DNA of 64,000 nt, from assembly GCF_030068605.1 (NCBI RefSeq), contig NZ_JASJOU010000007.1:1-64000 (forward strand), read 5' to 3'. Below the pieces are notes generated by a model, which was given only the letters and a program-made list of their open reading frames with translations, was not told the DNA's origin and ran no database searches. This document shows, in pieces, positions 15,960 through 25,719 of this stretch. The position numbers and the translations under genes are program-made. Each line of letters opens with the position of its first letter. Position 1 is the stretch's first letter. The DNA is from Xanthocytophaga agilis. Lineage in GTDB: Bacteria; Bacteroidota; Bacteroidia; Cytophagales; 172606-1.

Positions 15960-17665
15960 GAATGCAGGAATTAACAAGAGTCACACTCCAGAATGAAATG
16001 GATCTTATCCTGGCCCATAAACGTAGTATGCGGCTTGCAGAACTGGCGGGTCTCTCTCTTTCTGCCCAAACTACCTTTGCAACTGCTGTATCTGAAGTAG
16101 CCCGCAATACAATTGATCGTGGAAAGAATGGCCGTCTCATACTCATTGTAAATCCGGACCAACGAGAAAAATATATTATCGCTAAAATTACAGACGAGGA
16201 ATCGCAGACAAAACACTACGAAGGTCTTACCTATGCACGACGTCTGGTAAATAAATACAATATCTCTTTTGATAGTAAAGAAACAGCCATCGAGCTTTAC
16301 TTTGAGATACCGATATCTACAAAACTGGATACACAAAAACTCGATGAATGGAAGAGAATTTTCCGGAATGAACCAGCAGTATCACCTTACGAAGAAATTA
16401 AGCGTAAAAATGAACAGCTACAGGACCTGGCTCAAAAACTAGAGGAAAGGGAGCAGCAATATAAGATGCTCACAAACGCCTTACCTATTATCATCTTTAC
16501 ACTAAACGAAAAAGGGGAGCTGATCTATGCCAATGAATGGCTAAAAAGATTTACAGGTAGCAGCCTTCAGCAGCTAAATACCACTCAGTGGAAGGACATT
16601 GTGCACCCGGACGATTACGATTCCTTTTCTGTTCTTATCAATAATCAGCAACTCTCCGCAACCAGAGCATCTGCCATTAAAACGCAATGTCGGCTAAGAC
16701 ATAGAAATGAAGATGACTACTACTGGCATATGGCATCCATCTCTCCTTTGAATGATGAGAATGGTAAATTACTGTACTGGATAGGTTATATTGTGGATAT
16801 CAATGCACAGAAACTGGTTGAAGAAACCCTTAAAAACAATCATAAACTGAAAGAGACCCAGCGACAATTAAATGAGAATCAGATTGTACTGGAAACAAAT
16901 ATAAAAGAGCTAAACAGAAGCAATCAGGAATTACAACAATTTGCCTATGTGGCTTCTCATGACTTACAGGAACCGATTCGTAAAATCAGTTTTTATAGTG
17001 GGTATCTTCTGGATAAGTACAAGGATGTACTGGATGAAACAGGTTTAAGCTTTCTGACAATTATGTTGTCTGCATCCAAGCGGATGCGTAAGCTTATCAA
17101 CGACTTACTAGCCTATTCCCGTGTAGAGCGTCAGCAATTGCAGTTCAAACCCGTAAGTCTTACTCAAATAGCACAGGAAGTAGTTAAAGATCTGGAGTTG
17201 CTCATAGCTGAAAAAAATGCCACTATACAGGTAGATGAACTGGCAACTGTCGATGCGGATGAGGGACAGATGCATCAGTTGTTTGAAAACCTGATCGGTA
17301 ATGCCATTAAATATGCCAAGGATGATGTTCCTTCGGTCATACATATCAACTGTAAACCTATTGACGATCAGCTACAGATTCAGGTAAAAGATAATGGGAT
17401 TGGATTTGATGAAAAATATCTACCCCAAATGTTTGCCCTGTTTCAACGACTTCATTCCTCTGAGAAATATGAAGGAACAGGTCTGGGACTTGCAATTTGC
17501 CAAAAAATTGTAAGCCTGCACAATGGCAAAATTACAGCACAAAGTCAGGAAGGAGAAGGAGCTACATTTATTGTAACACTACCTATATCACATTCACCTG
17601 CATTCAGTCCGGAGAAAGATTGGCTCGCCAATGGATTGCCTGAATATAAACCTGCTCATAAATAA
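15956..17665 (+). CDS. Stressosome-linked PAS sensor histidine kinase with an RsbT-like N-terminus
   Basis: The product is 569 residues with no membrane segment. Residues 1-120 resemble an RsbT/RsbW GHKL domain: VSEVARNTIDRGKNG keeps the N-box, but the usual DxGxG is replaced by ITDEESQT, so ATP binding may be lost. Residues 150-170 are coiled coil. Residues of about 172-290 form a PAS domain (LPIIIFTLNEKGELIYAN, IVHPDDYDSF). A second coiled coil (290-325) precedes HisKA with His335 in YVASHDLQEPIRKI and a full HATPase (NLIGNAIKYA, KDNGIGFDE, GTGLGLAICQ). No receiver domain is present, so the partner regulator is encoded elsewhere. It is probably the output or a parallel input of the stressosome. 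Confidence 0.9.
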   Translation: MRMQELTRVTLQNEMDLILAHKRSMRLAELAGLSLSAQTTFATAVSEVARNTIDRGKNGRLILIVNPDQREKYIIAKITDEESQTKHYEGLTYARRLVNKYNISFDSKETAIELYFEIPISTKLDTQKLDEWKRIFRNEPAVSPYEEIKRKNEQLQDLAQKLEEREQQYKMLTNALPIIIFTLNEKGELIYANEWLKRFTGSSLQQLNTTQWKDIVHPDDYDSFSVLINNQQLSATRASAIKTQCRLRHRNEDDYYWHMASISPLNDENGKLLYWIGYIVDINAQKLVEETLKNNHKLKETQRQLNENQIVLETNIKELNRSNQELQQFAYVASHDLQEPIRKISFYSGYLLDKYKDVLDETGLSFLTIMLSASKRMRKLINDLLAYSRVERQQLQFKPVSLTQIAQEVVKDLELLIAEKNATIQVDELATVDADEGQMHQLFENLIGNAIKYAKDDVPSVIHINCKPIDDQLQIQVKDNGIGFDEKYLPQMFALFQRLHSSEKYEGTGLGLAICQKIVSLHNGKITAQSQEGEGATFIVTLPISHSPAFSPEKDWLANGLPEYKPAHK

Positions 17666-17964
17666 ACACTACAGACATCTCTCCAGACTTGCCTGTATTC
17701 ATACCTTATAAAAAGCAAACCTAAGGCAGATAAAAAACAGAAATTTGTCACGATATCCTTTCCTCGGGAAAGGAAAAGGTATTTTTCTCAAGAAGATGAC
17801 CGGATCCTTTTGAAGGATAAATAAAGGTATTGTCTCAGAATATGTATGTAATGCAAAAGCTGGTTGAGTTACATCGTTCCAATGATGTGCGATACTAATA
17901 TATCACTGATTTATTAATCGTTGAGATTATCTGTAAAATGAGAGGTTATACTTTCTGGAAATAA

Positions 17965-18001
17965 AGGCAGACTTACTAATTATAAGATTGTAAGTCTGCC
18001 T
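17965..18001. terminator. Bidirectional terminator hairpin
   Basis: AGGCAGACTTA and TAAGTCTGCCT form a perfect 11-bp stem with a 15-base loop between the convergent stressosome operon and aldehyde dehydrogenase gene. It could end both transcripts. The rest of the gap (17666-17964) shows only a small CCTTTCC/GGAAAGG hairpin near 17757. Confidence 0.7.
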
Positions 18002-18020
18002 GTGTTCTTTGATTTTCAGA

Positions 18021-19508
18021 CTATCTGATTTTTATGCTATTATTTGTCCATATGCCATTTATTACCCGCATGATAGACAGCGTATTCTCATTTCTTAATT
18101 CTACAGGCAAAAAGGCATCCGGGCAATCCTGATAGCTTACCGGACGCACAAACCGGTAGATAGCATCAGTACCTACGGATGTAAATCGGGAGTCTGTAGT
18201 AGACGGAAAAGGTCCGCCATGCTGCATGGATTTACAGACTTCTACTCCTGTGGGAACACCATTATAAATCAGTCGGCCACAACGCTGTATCAACAATTCA
18301 GCGATATCTGTGTAGTTGCCTAGTTCCTGTTCTGTTCCGAATAAAGTAGCTGTCAGTTGTCCTTTCAGACTGGTAATTACAGCACTCAGCTCCTCTTTGC
18401 TTTTACACTTCACAATCAGGGAATAAGGACCAAATACCTCCTCTTTTAATACAGAATTATCAATAAAATCAGATGCTGAAACAGTTGCAATCGCAGGAGT
18501 ACCAGTAATATCATCTTCCTGCACCGAAACAACAGTCGCCAATGTTGTAATTCCGTCCTGTGATAAAGCTTCTTTCTTTCTGGTTTTGTAACTGGAAGCG
18601 ATTCCTGTATGCAACATCTTTCCACCTGAACCTGCCAGAATTGTGGTAGACAATCCATCCAGAAACTCATCGAGCCCAGACTCTTCCAGCACCAGTATCA
18701 ATCCAGGGTTTGTGCAGAATTGCCCAACTCCAAGCATAATAGAAGATGCCAGTGTAGCAGGCAGGTCTTTTTTGGTCTGCAGCACTTCAGGTAACACAAC
18801 TACAGGATTGATACTTCCCATCTCAGCAAAGAATGGGATAGGTTCTTCCCGCTGATTAGCCAAATCAAACAATGCTTTACCACCTGTATAAGAGCCAGTA
18901 AAGGCAGCTGCTTTGGTAACAGGGTGTAAGATTAACGATTGCCCAGCCTGTATACTATGATCTGCTACATGTTGAAACACATGTTCGGGGACGTTGGATT
19001 GTGCAATGGCTTTGTTGATAGCTCCCGCTACCAGCAAAGAAGTGCGTGGATGGCCAGGGTGACTCTTTACTACAACAGAACAGCCCGCAGCTAATGCAGA
19101 AGCCGTATCACCACCAGCAGTAGAAAACGCCAGCGGAAAATTACTTGCACCAAAGACAACTACGGGTCCTACAGGTTGCATCATTTTACGCAAATCAGGT
19201 TTGGCGACAGGTTTTCTGTCAGGATCACCCGTGTCAATACTAGCTTGTACCCAATCTCCAGCCTCAAGCAACTTTGCAAATGCCAGAAGCTGTCCCGTTG
19301 TGCGGCCCCTCTCTCCAGTCAATCGTGCCAGCGGTAGATTCGACTCTTCCATAGCGGTCTGGATCAATGTGTCTCCCAGCGCCTCTATCTGAGCAACAAT
19401 AGCTTTTAGAAAAGCTGCTTTATCGGATGCACTACATTTGCGGTATGCAAGAAAAGCTTCCTGTGCCTGCTGCATTACCAAATCAATATCTTCTGCTATC
19501 TGTATCAT
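18021..19508 (-). CDS. Aldehyde dehydrogenase, 2-oxoglutarate-semialdehyde (2,5-dioxovalerate) type
   Basis: The product is 495 residues. The N-terminal NAD(P)-binding part has VVVFGASNFPLAFSTAGGDT and VVVKSHPGHPRTS. The catalytic Glu229 lies in PFFAEMGSINP, and the nucleophile Cys265 in GVGQFCTNPGL. The GASNFPLA...GGDT and KSHPGHP blocks are typical of the NADP-dependent enzyme that oxidises 2,5-dioxovalerate to 2-oxoglutarate in pathways from pentoses, glucarate or hydroxyproline. No other gene of those pathways is next to it, so the exact route is open. It is cytosolic. The divergent AraC-type gene at 19997 is a natural candidate regulator (inference), and a 314 bp repeat element lies between the two genes. 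Confidence 0.88.
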   Translation of the reverse strand: MIQIAEDIDLVMQQAQEAFLAYRKCSASDKAAFLKAIVAQIEALGDTLIQTAMEESNLPLARLTGERGRTTGQLLAFAKLLEAGDWVQASIDTGDPDRKPVAKPDLRKMMQPVGPVVVFGASNFPLAFSTAGGDTASALAAGCSVVVKSHPGHPRTSLLVAGAINKAIAQSNVPEHVFQHVADHSIQAGQSLILHPVTKAAAFTGSYTGGKALFDLANQREEPIPFFAEMGSINPVVVLPEVLQTKKDLPATLASSIMLGVGQFCTNPGLILVLEESGLDEFLDGLSTTILAGSGGKMLHTGIASSYKTRKKEALSQDGITTLATVVSVQEDDITGTPAIATVSASDFIDNSVLKEEVFGPYSLIVKCKSKEELSAVITSLKGQLTATLFGTEQELGNYTDIAELLIQRCGRLIYNGVPTGVEVCKSMQHGGPFPSTTDSRFTSVGTDAIYRFVRPVSYQDCPDAFLPVELRNENTLSIMRVINGIWTNNSIKIR

Positions 19509-19568
19509 TCCGGTTTCAGTAATTAGGGTGTATAGGTTCGGTTATAACCAATCGAATAGTAAGGTTTT

Positions 19569-19882
19569 AGAGGTTGTCTAAAATTAGTATTAAAAAAGCA
19601 AATAGATCAGATTTTGTAGCGAGCTAAGTTATTTATCTATAAGTCAATCGCAACATAGCCAGCGGCTATGTCTTCAATATGGGCGAAATCGCGGCCTAAA
19701 ATCTGCCTTTGAAGCTTTCAATCCCTAAGCTCGTGTTCTCACCAACTTACATGAGGGGAAACAACTCGTTGGTGAGAACACCAACGATGGGAAGAAGGCA
19801 CAGCACATATATTTTTAGTTTTTATAGAACTTGTATCAAAATCTGCCTTTGAAGCCTTTAAGAATAATTTTAGACTACCTCT
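19569..19882. repeat. MITE-like element, family C
   Basis: The element is 314 bp with terminal inverted repeats: AGAGGTTGTCTAAAATTA on the left and the complement of AGAGGTAGTCTAAAATTA on the right (17 of 18 match). The middle holds a perfect 14-bp hairpin, GTGTTCTCACCAAC and GTTGGTGAGAACAC (19733-19746, 19768-19781). The word AAAATCTGCCTTTGAAGC occurs twice, near 19699 and 19840. No transposase is present. It separates the aldehyde dehydrogenase and AraC genes and may have displaced their shared promoter region. Confidence 0.72.
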
Positions 19883-19996
19883 TAAAACAAATATCTTCTT
19901 TTTGGTGATGATAATCTTTACAGATATTAGCTACCACTAATACTATATTGATCACACTCTTTCATATAACAGAAAAAACACATTAATTTAGTATAT

Positions 19997-20860
19997 ATGA
20001 AAGTCGTAGCCTTTAAGATACCTAAAACCCACAGAGAAGCTGTTCGTTTGCAAATAGACGACATGCCTCATTTGTATGATAAGCTGCATCAGCATCCTGA
20101 AATACAAATTGCTCTGATTGAAGAAAGCGAAGGCACCCTCATTGCTGGGGATTATGTAGGAAGGTTCTCGCCAGGAGACATTGTAGTCATTGGCTCCAAT
20201 CTTCCTCACGTCTTTAAAAATGATCCGGAATATTATGATTCACCCACTGGAGCGAAGGCACGTATGATCTCTGTGTTCTTCGATGAAGACTCTTGGGGCA
20301 AGGAATTCTGGTACCTGGCAGAAACGCAACACATCCGCGAATTTCTGAAATATACGAAACGTGGCTTCCTGCTTCACTCACCATTACAGGAGAAGGCGGC
20401 TGTATTTTTACATCAGCTATTGTGCAGCAAAGATATCGAGCGCCTGATTTATTTCTTTCAGCTATTGTCTCTGCTCAGTCAGGAAAGAAAACATATGCAA
20501 AGTCTTTCACTACATGAACTGAACTATGACATTAAGCGAGGAGAAGAAAAGCGGATGAGTAATATTATTCAGTTTACGCTGAATGAGTATGGGCGACCGA
20601 TCACTCTGGAAGAGGTAGCCTCTATTGCCAATATGACAAAAGAGGCCTTCTGCCGTTATTTTAAAGAGCGAACACGCAAAACCTATGTATCCTTTCTGAA
20701 TGAAATCCGGATCAGCAATGCCTGTCGCCTACTGATGGACCCTCAGAAAACAAAGGCATCCATTGCCTGCGAAGTAGGTTTTAGTAATTTGTCTCACTTT
20801 AACCGGATATTTCGAAAGGTAATGGGCCAGACACCTACAGATTATCAGACAAACTTTTAA
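19997..20860 (+). CDS. AraC-family transcriptional regulator with cupin sensor
   Basis: The product is 287 residues. Residues of about 20-110 form a cupin-type ligand domain (LHQHPEIQIALIEESEGTL, GDIVVIGSNLPHVFKN). The C-terminal 100 residues have two helix-turn-helix motifs, VASIANMTKEAFCRYFKERT and SIACEVGFSNLSHFNRIFRK, with the closing GQTPTDYQ. This layout is common for regulators of sugar catabolism in Bacteroidota. It is divergent from the aldehyde dehydrogenase gene, 488 bp away across a repeat element, and may control it. ATG 19997 is well supported by the cupin start. Confidence 0.9.
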   Translation: MKVVAFKIPKTHREAVRLQIDDMPHLYDKLHQHPEIQIALIEESEGTLIAGDYVGRFSPGDIVVIGSNLPHVFKNDPEYYDSPTGAKARMISVFFDEDSWGKEFWYLAETQHIREFLKYTKRGFLLHSPLQEKAAVFLHQLLCSKDIERLIYFFQLLSLLSQERKHMQSLSLHELNYDIKRGEEKRMSNIIQFTLNEYGRPITLEEVASIANMTKEAFCRYFKERTRKTYVSFLNEIRISNACRLLMDPQKTKASIACEVGFSNLSHFNRIFRKVMGQTPTDYQTNF

Positions 20861-20879
20861 TGAAATAGCAATCTGCCTG

Positions 20880-21053
20880 CTACTGTTTAGGTGTGATCTG
20901 AAAGCTTTTCTCGCTTTTCTGATTCAGAATTGCCTCTATTTCATATAAACCAGATCGGTTTGCCATGAATAATCGTACTTTATCTCCTGACTTACCAGCG
21001 GCCAGGAGTTCTTTTAACATAGTAGTAGCCGTCTTTCCATTCTCATCTATTGC
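20880..21053 (-). pseudogene. C-terminal remnant of a PDZ-type protein
   Basis: On the minus strand, 57 codons are open between an immediate upstream stop and TAG at 20882-20880. The translation contains AIDENGKTATTMLKELLAAG, then KSGDKVRLFMANRSGLYEIE and a closing QKSEKSFQITPKQ. This looks like the last strands and helix of a PDZ domain, such as ends M61-type peptidases. The rest of the domain is missing, so this is probably a decayed gene end. The family guess is from memory of the pattern, not a search. It lies just downstream of the permease gene on the same strand. Confidence 0.4.
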
Positions 21054-21083
21054 TTAGAGGTTATACATATAGACAGATAAACT

Positions 21084-22523
21084 TCAAGCATTTACACGTT
21101 CTTTCTGTTTCTTATTCATGACCAGATAGTAAACCGGTATACCCAACAAAATGATAGCCAATCCGGGTAAGGTAAAGCTGGTCTCAACAATCAGTAACAA
21201 TACAGCCAAACCTGTTGCCACCAGTATGTATACAGCAGGCAGTACAGGATAGCCGAAAGCCTTATAGGAACGAGGGACATCTGGCTGTTTTTTACGTAAA
21301 ATGTAAATACCCAGGATGGTCAGCACATAAAAAATAAGTACCCCAAAAATTACCAATGCCAGCAAGTCATTATATTTTCCTGTCAGACATAACAAAGAAG
21401 CCCAGATACATTGCAGCCACAGACTATATTCAGGTACCTGGTGTTTATTGAGTGTCCCTGCCTTCGCAAAAAACAACCGATCTTTTGCCATTGTATAATA
21501 AACCCTTGCTCCTGCCAGAATCAATCCATTGTTGCATCCAAAGGTGGAGATCATAATCATGACGGCAATGATAATAGTACCTTTCGCACCAAAGATATGT
21601 TCGGCAGCTACCACCCCAATCCGATCACTTTTAGCAAAAGCAATTTCCTGCATAGGCACCACAGCCAGATACATGATATTCGTTAGTACATAGACAATAG
21701 TTACGATTACTGTACCCAGAAAGAGGCTTAACCCAATATTTCGCTGAGGATTTTTTACTTCTCCCGCAATAAAAGTGATGTTGTGCCAGGAGTCACTGGA
21801 AAACAAGGTTCCTTTCATGGCAATGGCTATTACACCCAGCGATGCCACACCTGTTACAGCAGATTGGATCATCTCTCCATTGGTCAACGTCAGTTCAGAG
21901 AGCTTCCATGCATTCTGCCAGTTGGCATTCCAAACCTCAGCATCAGCTCCCCAGATAAAGCCGAAAACAATCAACCCAAACAATGAAATAAGTTTTACCA
22001 TTGTTAGAAAGGTCTGTATGAATACACCATTTTTTACCCCTTTACTATTTAAAAAGGTAAGCAATACAATAACTCCAATAGATGTTAGCTGTGCCGCTGT
22101 AATATGTAATCCTCCCAGTTCTATCAGATGATTGTCTTCACTTACTACCGGAATCAGATAGGAAGTAAACTTGGCAAAAGCCACTCCAACTGCAGCAATA
22201 GTCCCTGTTTGAATTACTGTAAAAAATGCCCATCCATATAAAAAGCCAACCAGTGGATTATACGCTTCCTTCAAATAAATATATTGCCCGCCAGCCTTGG
22301 GAAACATAGCCGAAAGTTCACCATAACTTAGTGCGGCAATGATGGTAACAACTCCGGCAAGCACCCACATGGCAATCAAATAGCCAGCCCCTCCCACATT
22401 ACGAGCAATTTCGCTGCTAACAATAAAAATCCCGGAACCAATCATGGAGCCTGCTACAATCATAGTAGCATCCAACAGGTCTAATCTGGGCTTAAACCCG
22501 TTTTCTAATGGTTTTTCTTTCAT
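21084..22523 (-). CDS. APC-superfamily amino-acid permease
   Basis: From ATG 22523 the product is 479 residues, the normal size for this family, with about 12 hydrophobic helices. The first helix has the APC mark LDATMIVAGSMIGSGIF. Others include VVTIIAALSYGELSAMFPKAG, GWAFFTVIQTGTIAA and LFSSDSWHNITFIAGEVKNP. It resembles LAT-type antiporters or uptake carriers for amino acids in the inner membrane. The frame is open further upstream; an ATG at 22562 overlaps the stop of the peptidase gene and would add 13 residues. ATG 22523 fits the family start better. It follows the S9 peptidase gene without a gap, so peptide cleavage and amino-acid uptake may be linked (inference). Confidence 0.88.
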   Translation of the reverse strand: MKEKPLENGFKPRLDLLDATMIVAGSMIGSGIFIVSSEIARNVGGAGYLIAMWVLAGVVTIIAALSYGELSAMFPKAGGQYIYLKEAYNPLVGFLYGWAFFTVIQTGTIAAVGVAFAKFTSYLIPVVSEDNHLIELGGLHITAAQLTSIGVIVLLTFLNSKGVKNGVFIQTFLTMVKLISLFGLIVFGFIWGADAEVWNANWQNAWKLSELTLTNGEMIQSAVTGVASLGVIAIAMKGTLFSSDSWHNITFIAGEVKNPQRNIGLSLFLGTVIVTIVYVLTNIMYLAVVPMQEIAFAKSDRIGVVAAEHIFGAKGTIIIAVMIMISTFGCNNGLILAGARVYYTMAKDRLFFAKAGTLNKHQVPEYSLWLQCIWASLLCLTGKYNDLLALVIFGVLIFYVLTILGIYILRKKQPDVPRSYKAFGYPVLPAVYILVATGLAVLLLIVETSFTLPGLAIILLGIPVYYLVMNKKQKERVNA

Positions 22524-22554
22524 ATATGTGGTAAGTTTAAGTTGCTTGTTTGTG

Positions 22555-24819
22555 TTATTCATTGATATCATCTTTGGGTTCCTGATGTAGAAGATGATGA
22601 ATAAAGAAATTCCAGCGTTTGTGATCAACATAACGGGAATAAGCCTCCGGATAGCCATGATGAGCACTGGGTATGATCAACAGGTCAAAGTTTTTATTTG
22701 CCTTGATTAACGCTTCACTCAGCTTGAACGTAGCAGACGGGTTCACATTTTCATCAATACCTCCATGAATCAGCAACAGTTTCCCTTTTAAACGGGGTGC
22801 CATAGTCACATTGGATTGCAGATGATAAGCGGAGTCTACAGGCCAGCCCATATACATTTCAGGCCACCAGTCTTTCTCCATCCGGTGGTCATGGTCTGCC
22901 GATTGTGAAACAGCTACTTTATAACATTCCGGAAACTGCATCAAGGCATGGGCAGCATCATATCCACCGGCAGAATGACCAAAAATGCCAACCCGTGATG
23001 TATCGACCCATTTGTATCGCTGCCCTAACTGCTGAATAGCCAGCACATGATCTGCCAGCCCATACCCCAGCTTGCGATATGACCAGTTATGAAAGGCCTT
23101 GGAACGTCCGGCAGAACCCAGTCCATCAACAGACATGACAATAAAGCCCATTTCTGCCAGTGGCTGGTTCCAGGTAAATACAGCTTTCTTAAAGCTATTG
23201 GGAAATACATTGGTTTGAGGACCTGTATAGCTATAATCAATAATAGGATATTGAGTCTTTTTGTTAAAATGGGTAGGCTTCCACATGGCTCCATAAATCG
23301 GGGTTTTTCCATCCCGGGCTACCGCTTCAAACACCTCCGGAAAATACCAGCCGGTAGCCAGCAAATCTTTGATATCTGCACTATCTATTCTAGACAACAA
23401 ATTGCCTGTATGTAAATCCCGCAATACAGAAACAGTTGGTTGAGTAGCAGAGGAATAGTTATCTACAAAAAAGTTTTTCTCTGGTGACAGTACTACTTCA
23501 TGGTGGGCTATTTCGGGTGTAAGCAGCTTGAGGTTGTTGCCATCAAAACTTATCTGATATAAAAAGTCAAAATAAGGATTGGCACCTTTCTCTTTGCCTG
23601 CAGCCGTAAAGTAGATTAGCTTTTGTTTTTCATCTACTTCAACAATCTGTTTTACCACAAACGCCCCATTAGTCAATGCACTGAGTTTGCCTGTTGTCCA
23701 ATCCAGCTTATAGAGTTGATTCCATCCAGTGCGTTCAGAAGTAAGCAAAGCAAATCCATGCTCTTCCAGCAAGCGAAAATCCATACCCTCCACAAAGGTC
23801 TCATTGATCTCTGCCCACATCAGAGTCACTTTACCTGTAGCAGGATCAACTTTTATTACATCCATCTGTTTATACCCCCGATGGTGATACAAACCATACA
23901 GGTAATCCCCTTTCTGACTCCACCTCAGCGAGTTCCAGATAAAATAAGGCAATGGAGGAACAGCAACCTTAGCCATCTTCCTGGTTGCGACATCAAAGAC
24001 TACCGGAATCATGTGAACGATATTGGTATCACCCGGAGAGCCACGGTAATACGACAACACCCGAGGTCGATACAGGGAATCAACCGACCAATCCAACAGA
24101 TGCATTTTCCGGGCATTGCGGACATCCAGAATCTGCGTCATGATTTTCTTACTATCAGGTGACCAGGATGCTGTTAAATGTACAGGACGCGCCTGACATT
24201 CGCCTACCAGAATGTCATCCCAGGACAGATATTCACCATAGGCATAATTATCATATCCGTCTTTTGTGAGTGCAATAGGTTCACCACCTTTTGTAGACTG
24301 GAGATACATATTATGGTCTTTGGTAAATGTGACCCAGTTGCCATCAGGCGATGTTATTCTGTTTTCTTCTCTGGAGGTTTTTGGAGTAGCAGGAGCAGAA
24401 ACAATCTGATAGGTTTGCAAGTCTGCCTCATACCGCCTGGATTCAACCTGAAAAATAATCTGAGTAGCAGACTTCCATTCCAGATCTCTGATTGACAAAC
24501 TTTGTGCTGTTATCGTTTTGCCTGTTATACCAGCTAATCCCTGAGCCAGCTTCTGGTGATCAAATGCCAGTGTACGCTGATATCCGGGAATACTTACTTT
24601 GTAATACTGCTCTCCTTCACGGGTATTAGTCTGATACCAGAAGCCTGATCCATCGGTCAACCAATGGGGTTGCACTTCCAGATGGAAAATCTTTTTACTG
24701 ATGTTTTTACGATAAAAACTTTCTGCACGTGTATAGTCTGCTTTAGTTATCTGGCATGTAGCCGAACTACCAGCTAGCAGGCCATACAAACCAGCAAGTG
24801 ATAAAATAAAATTCTTCAC
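22555..24819 (-). CDS. Secreted S9 family peptidase (DPP IV-like)
   Basis: The product is 754 residues, starting at GTG 24819 followed directly by a signal peptide (KNFILSLAGLYGLLAGSS). Residues of about 60-470 form the DPP IV N-terminal beta-propeller (SPDGNWVTFTKDHNMYLQ and DGYDNYAYGEYLSWDDILVG). The C-terminal alpha/beta-hydrolase has Ser616 in GIFGHSAGGYDA, Asp689 in IHGGIDENVNP and His721 in PSAHHGYPEAY. It should remove N-terminal dipeptides, typically X-Pro, or act as a related oligopeptidase in the periplasm. It probably leads an operon with the amino-acid permease, whose start lies at or overlaps its stop. Confidence 0.92.
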   Translation of the reverse strand: MKNFILSLAGLYGLLAGSSATCQITKADYTRAESFYRKNISKKIFHLEVQPHWLTDGSGFWYQTNTREGEQYYKVSIPGYQRTLAFDHQKLAQGLAGITGKTITAQSLSIRDLEWKSATQIIFQVESRRYEADLQTYQIVSAPATPKTSREENRITSPDGNWVTFTKDHNMYLQSTKGGEPIALTKDGYDNYAYGEYLSWDDILVGECQARPVHLTASWSPDSKKIMTQILDVRNARKMHLLDWSVDSLYRPRVLSYYRGSPGDTNIVHMIPVVFDVATRKMAKVAVPPLPYFIWNSLRWSQKGDYLYGLYHHRGYKQMDVIKVDPATGKVTLMWAEINETFVEGMDFRLLEEHGFALLTSERTGWNQLYKLDWTTGKLSALTNGAFVVKQIVEVDEKQKLIYFTAAGKEKGANPYFDFLYQISFDGNNLKLLTPEIAHHEVVLSPEKNFFVDNYSSATQPTVSVLRDLHTGNLLSRIDSADIKDLLATGWYFPEVFEAVARDGKTPIYGAMWKPTHFNKKTQYPIIDYSYTGPQTNVFPNSFKKAVFTWNQPLAEMGFIVMSVDGLGSAGRSKAFHNWSYRKLGYGLADHVLAIQQLGQRYKWVDTSRVGIFGHSAGGYDAAHALMQFPECYKVAVSQSADHDHRMEKDWWPEMYMGWPVDSAYHLQSNVTMAPRLKGKLLLIHGGIDENVNPSATFKLSEALIKANKNFDLLIIPSAHHGYPEAYSRYVDHKRWNFFIHHLLHQEPKDDINE

Positions 24820-25670
24820 TGATTAGGATTGATAAGTGGTTGTTAGAGTCATTACAAAAATGCTGAGAGATGAAATCAAAACTCCTGACATTTCACTGAT
24901 AATCAAGACATGGTTTATTCTTCCTGCCTTTCTCAAAAGGTTCTGGTTTTCTCAAGCCCTGTGATTCGCTATAAATTTCACATTTCAGTGATTCGTACTC
25001 TTGTATAATTTCATATAGCTTTATCAAAAGTAAGTTTCAATTCAGAAAAGTTGTGACACTAAAATTAACAAACCCTAATGCAATATTGATAAATAGAACA
25101 ATCACCAACATATTAGCCCATAAAATCAAGAAAAGACAATCACTTAATTTTACAAAGCTGAAATTTTACAAAATTTTCAACTGACACACCCAATAAAAAC
25201 CTCCTAAAAACAAGTAATTACCATAGTATCAACAGAAACATATCTCTCTGACTTTTAAACAGATACATTATTTAATTCAACTATTCGATTAGTAATTCTT
25301 ACGTATAGGCCACTAACTACCCTATCTCTGGAAAATAATAATTCACTCACGTTACTGCTGGCAGGCCCACTTTGTACTTTTTTGATGTAAGTATGTATGC
25401 AGATTAAGCATAAAATAGGCGGAGATAATAACAAAACATTTATAGGCTTAAAAAGGAACCATTCTTAGTAAAGAATACTTATCTTTCTGGTGGTTACCTA
25501 ATAAGTCCAGACATAACTAAGCTATGATATAAATGATTTCTATTTGTTTGATACAACCTTCTGTTTATTAGATTAATCCTAGTGAGGTAAAATAGGATAT
25601 CAGAGATAATCAAATAGGATAATTTATTTATTACAACGGAATAATACAATAAAATACAATTTATAGTTCT
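24820..25670. other. Long AT-rich intergenic region between divergent genes
   Basis: About 850 bp separate the S9 peptidase and mqo genes. The sequence is very AT-rich. I found no repeat shared with the other elements, no conserved small ORF and no riboswitch-like fold. It must hold the promoters of both genes; only the mqo -7 box at 25671 stands out. Confidence 0.5.
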
Positions 25671-25678
25671 TATTTTTG
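25671..25678 (+). promoter_or_regulatory. Probable -7 box (TATTTTTG) of mqo
   Basis: It is an exact TAnnTTTG match 41 bp before the mqo ATG. No TTG was seen at the standard upstream spacing. Confidence 0.42.
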
Positions 25679-25719
25679 CTACGTTATCAAGGACCATACA
25701 TTTTCTACGTAATGAGGTT

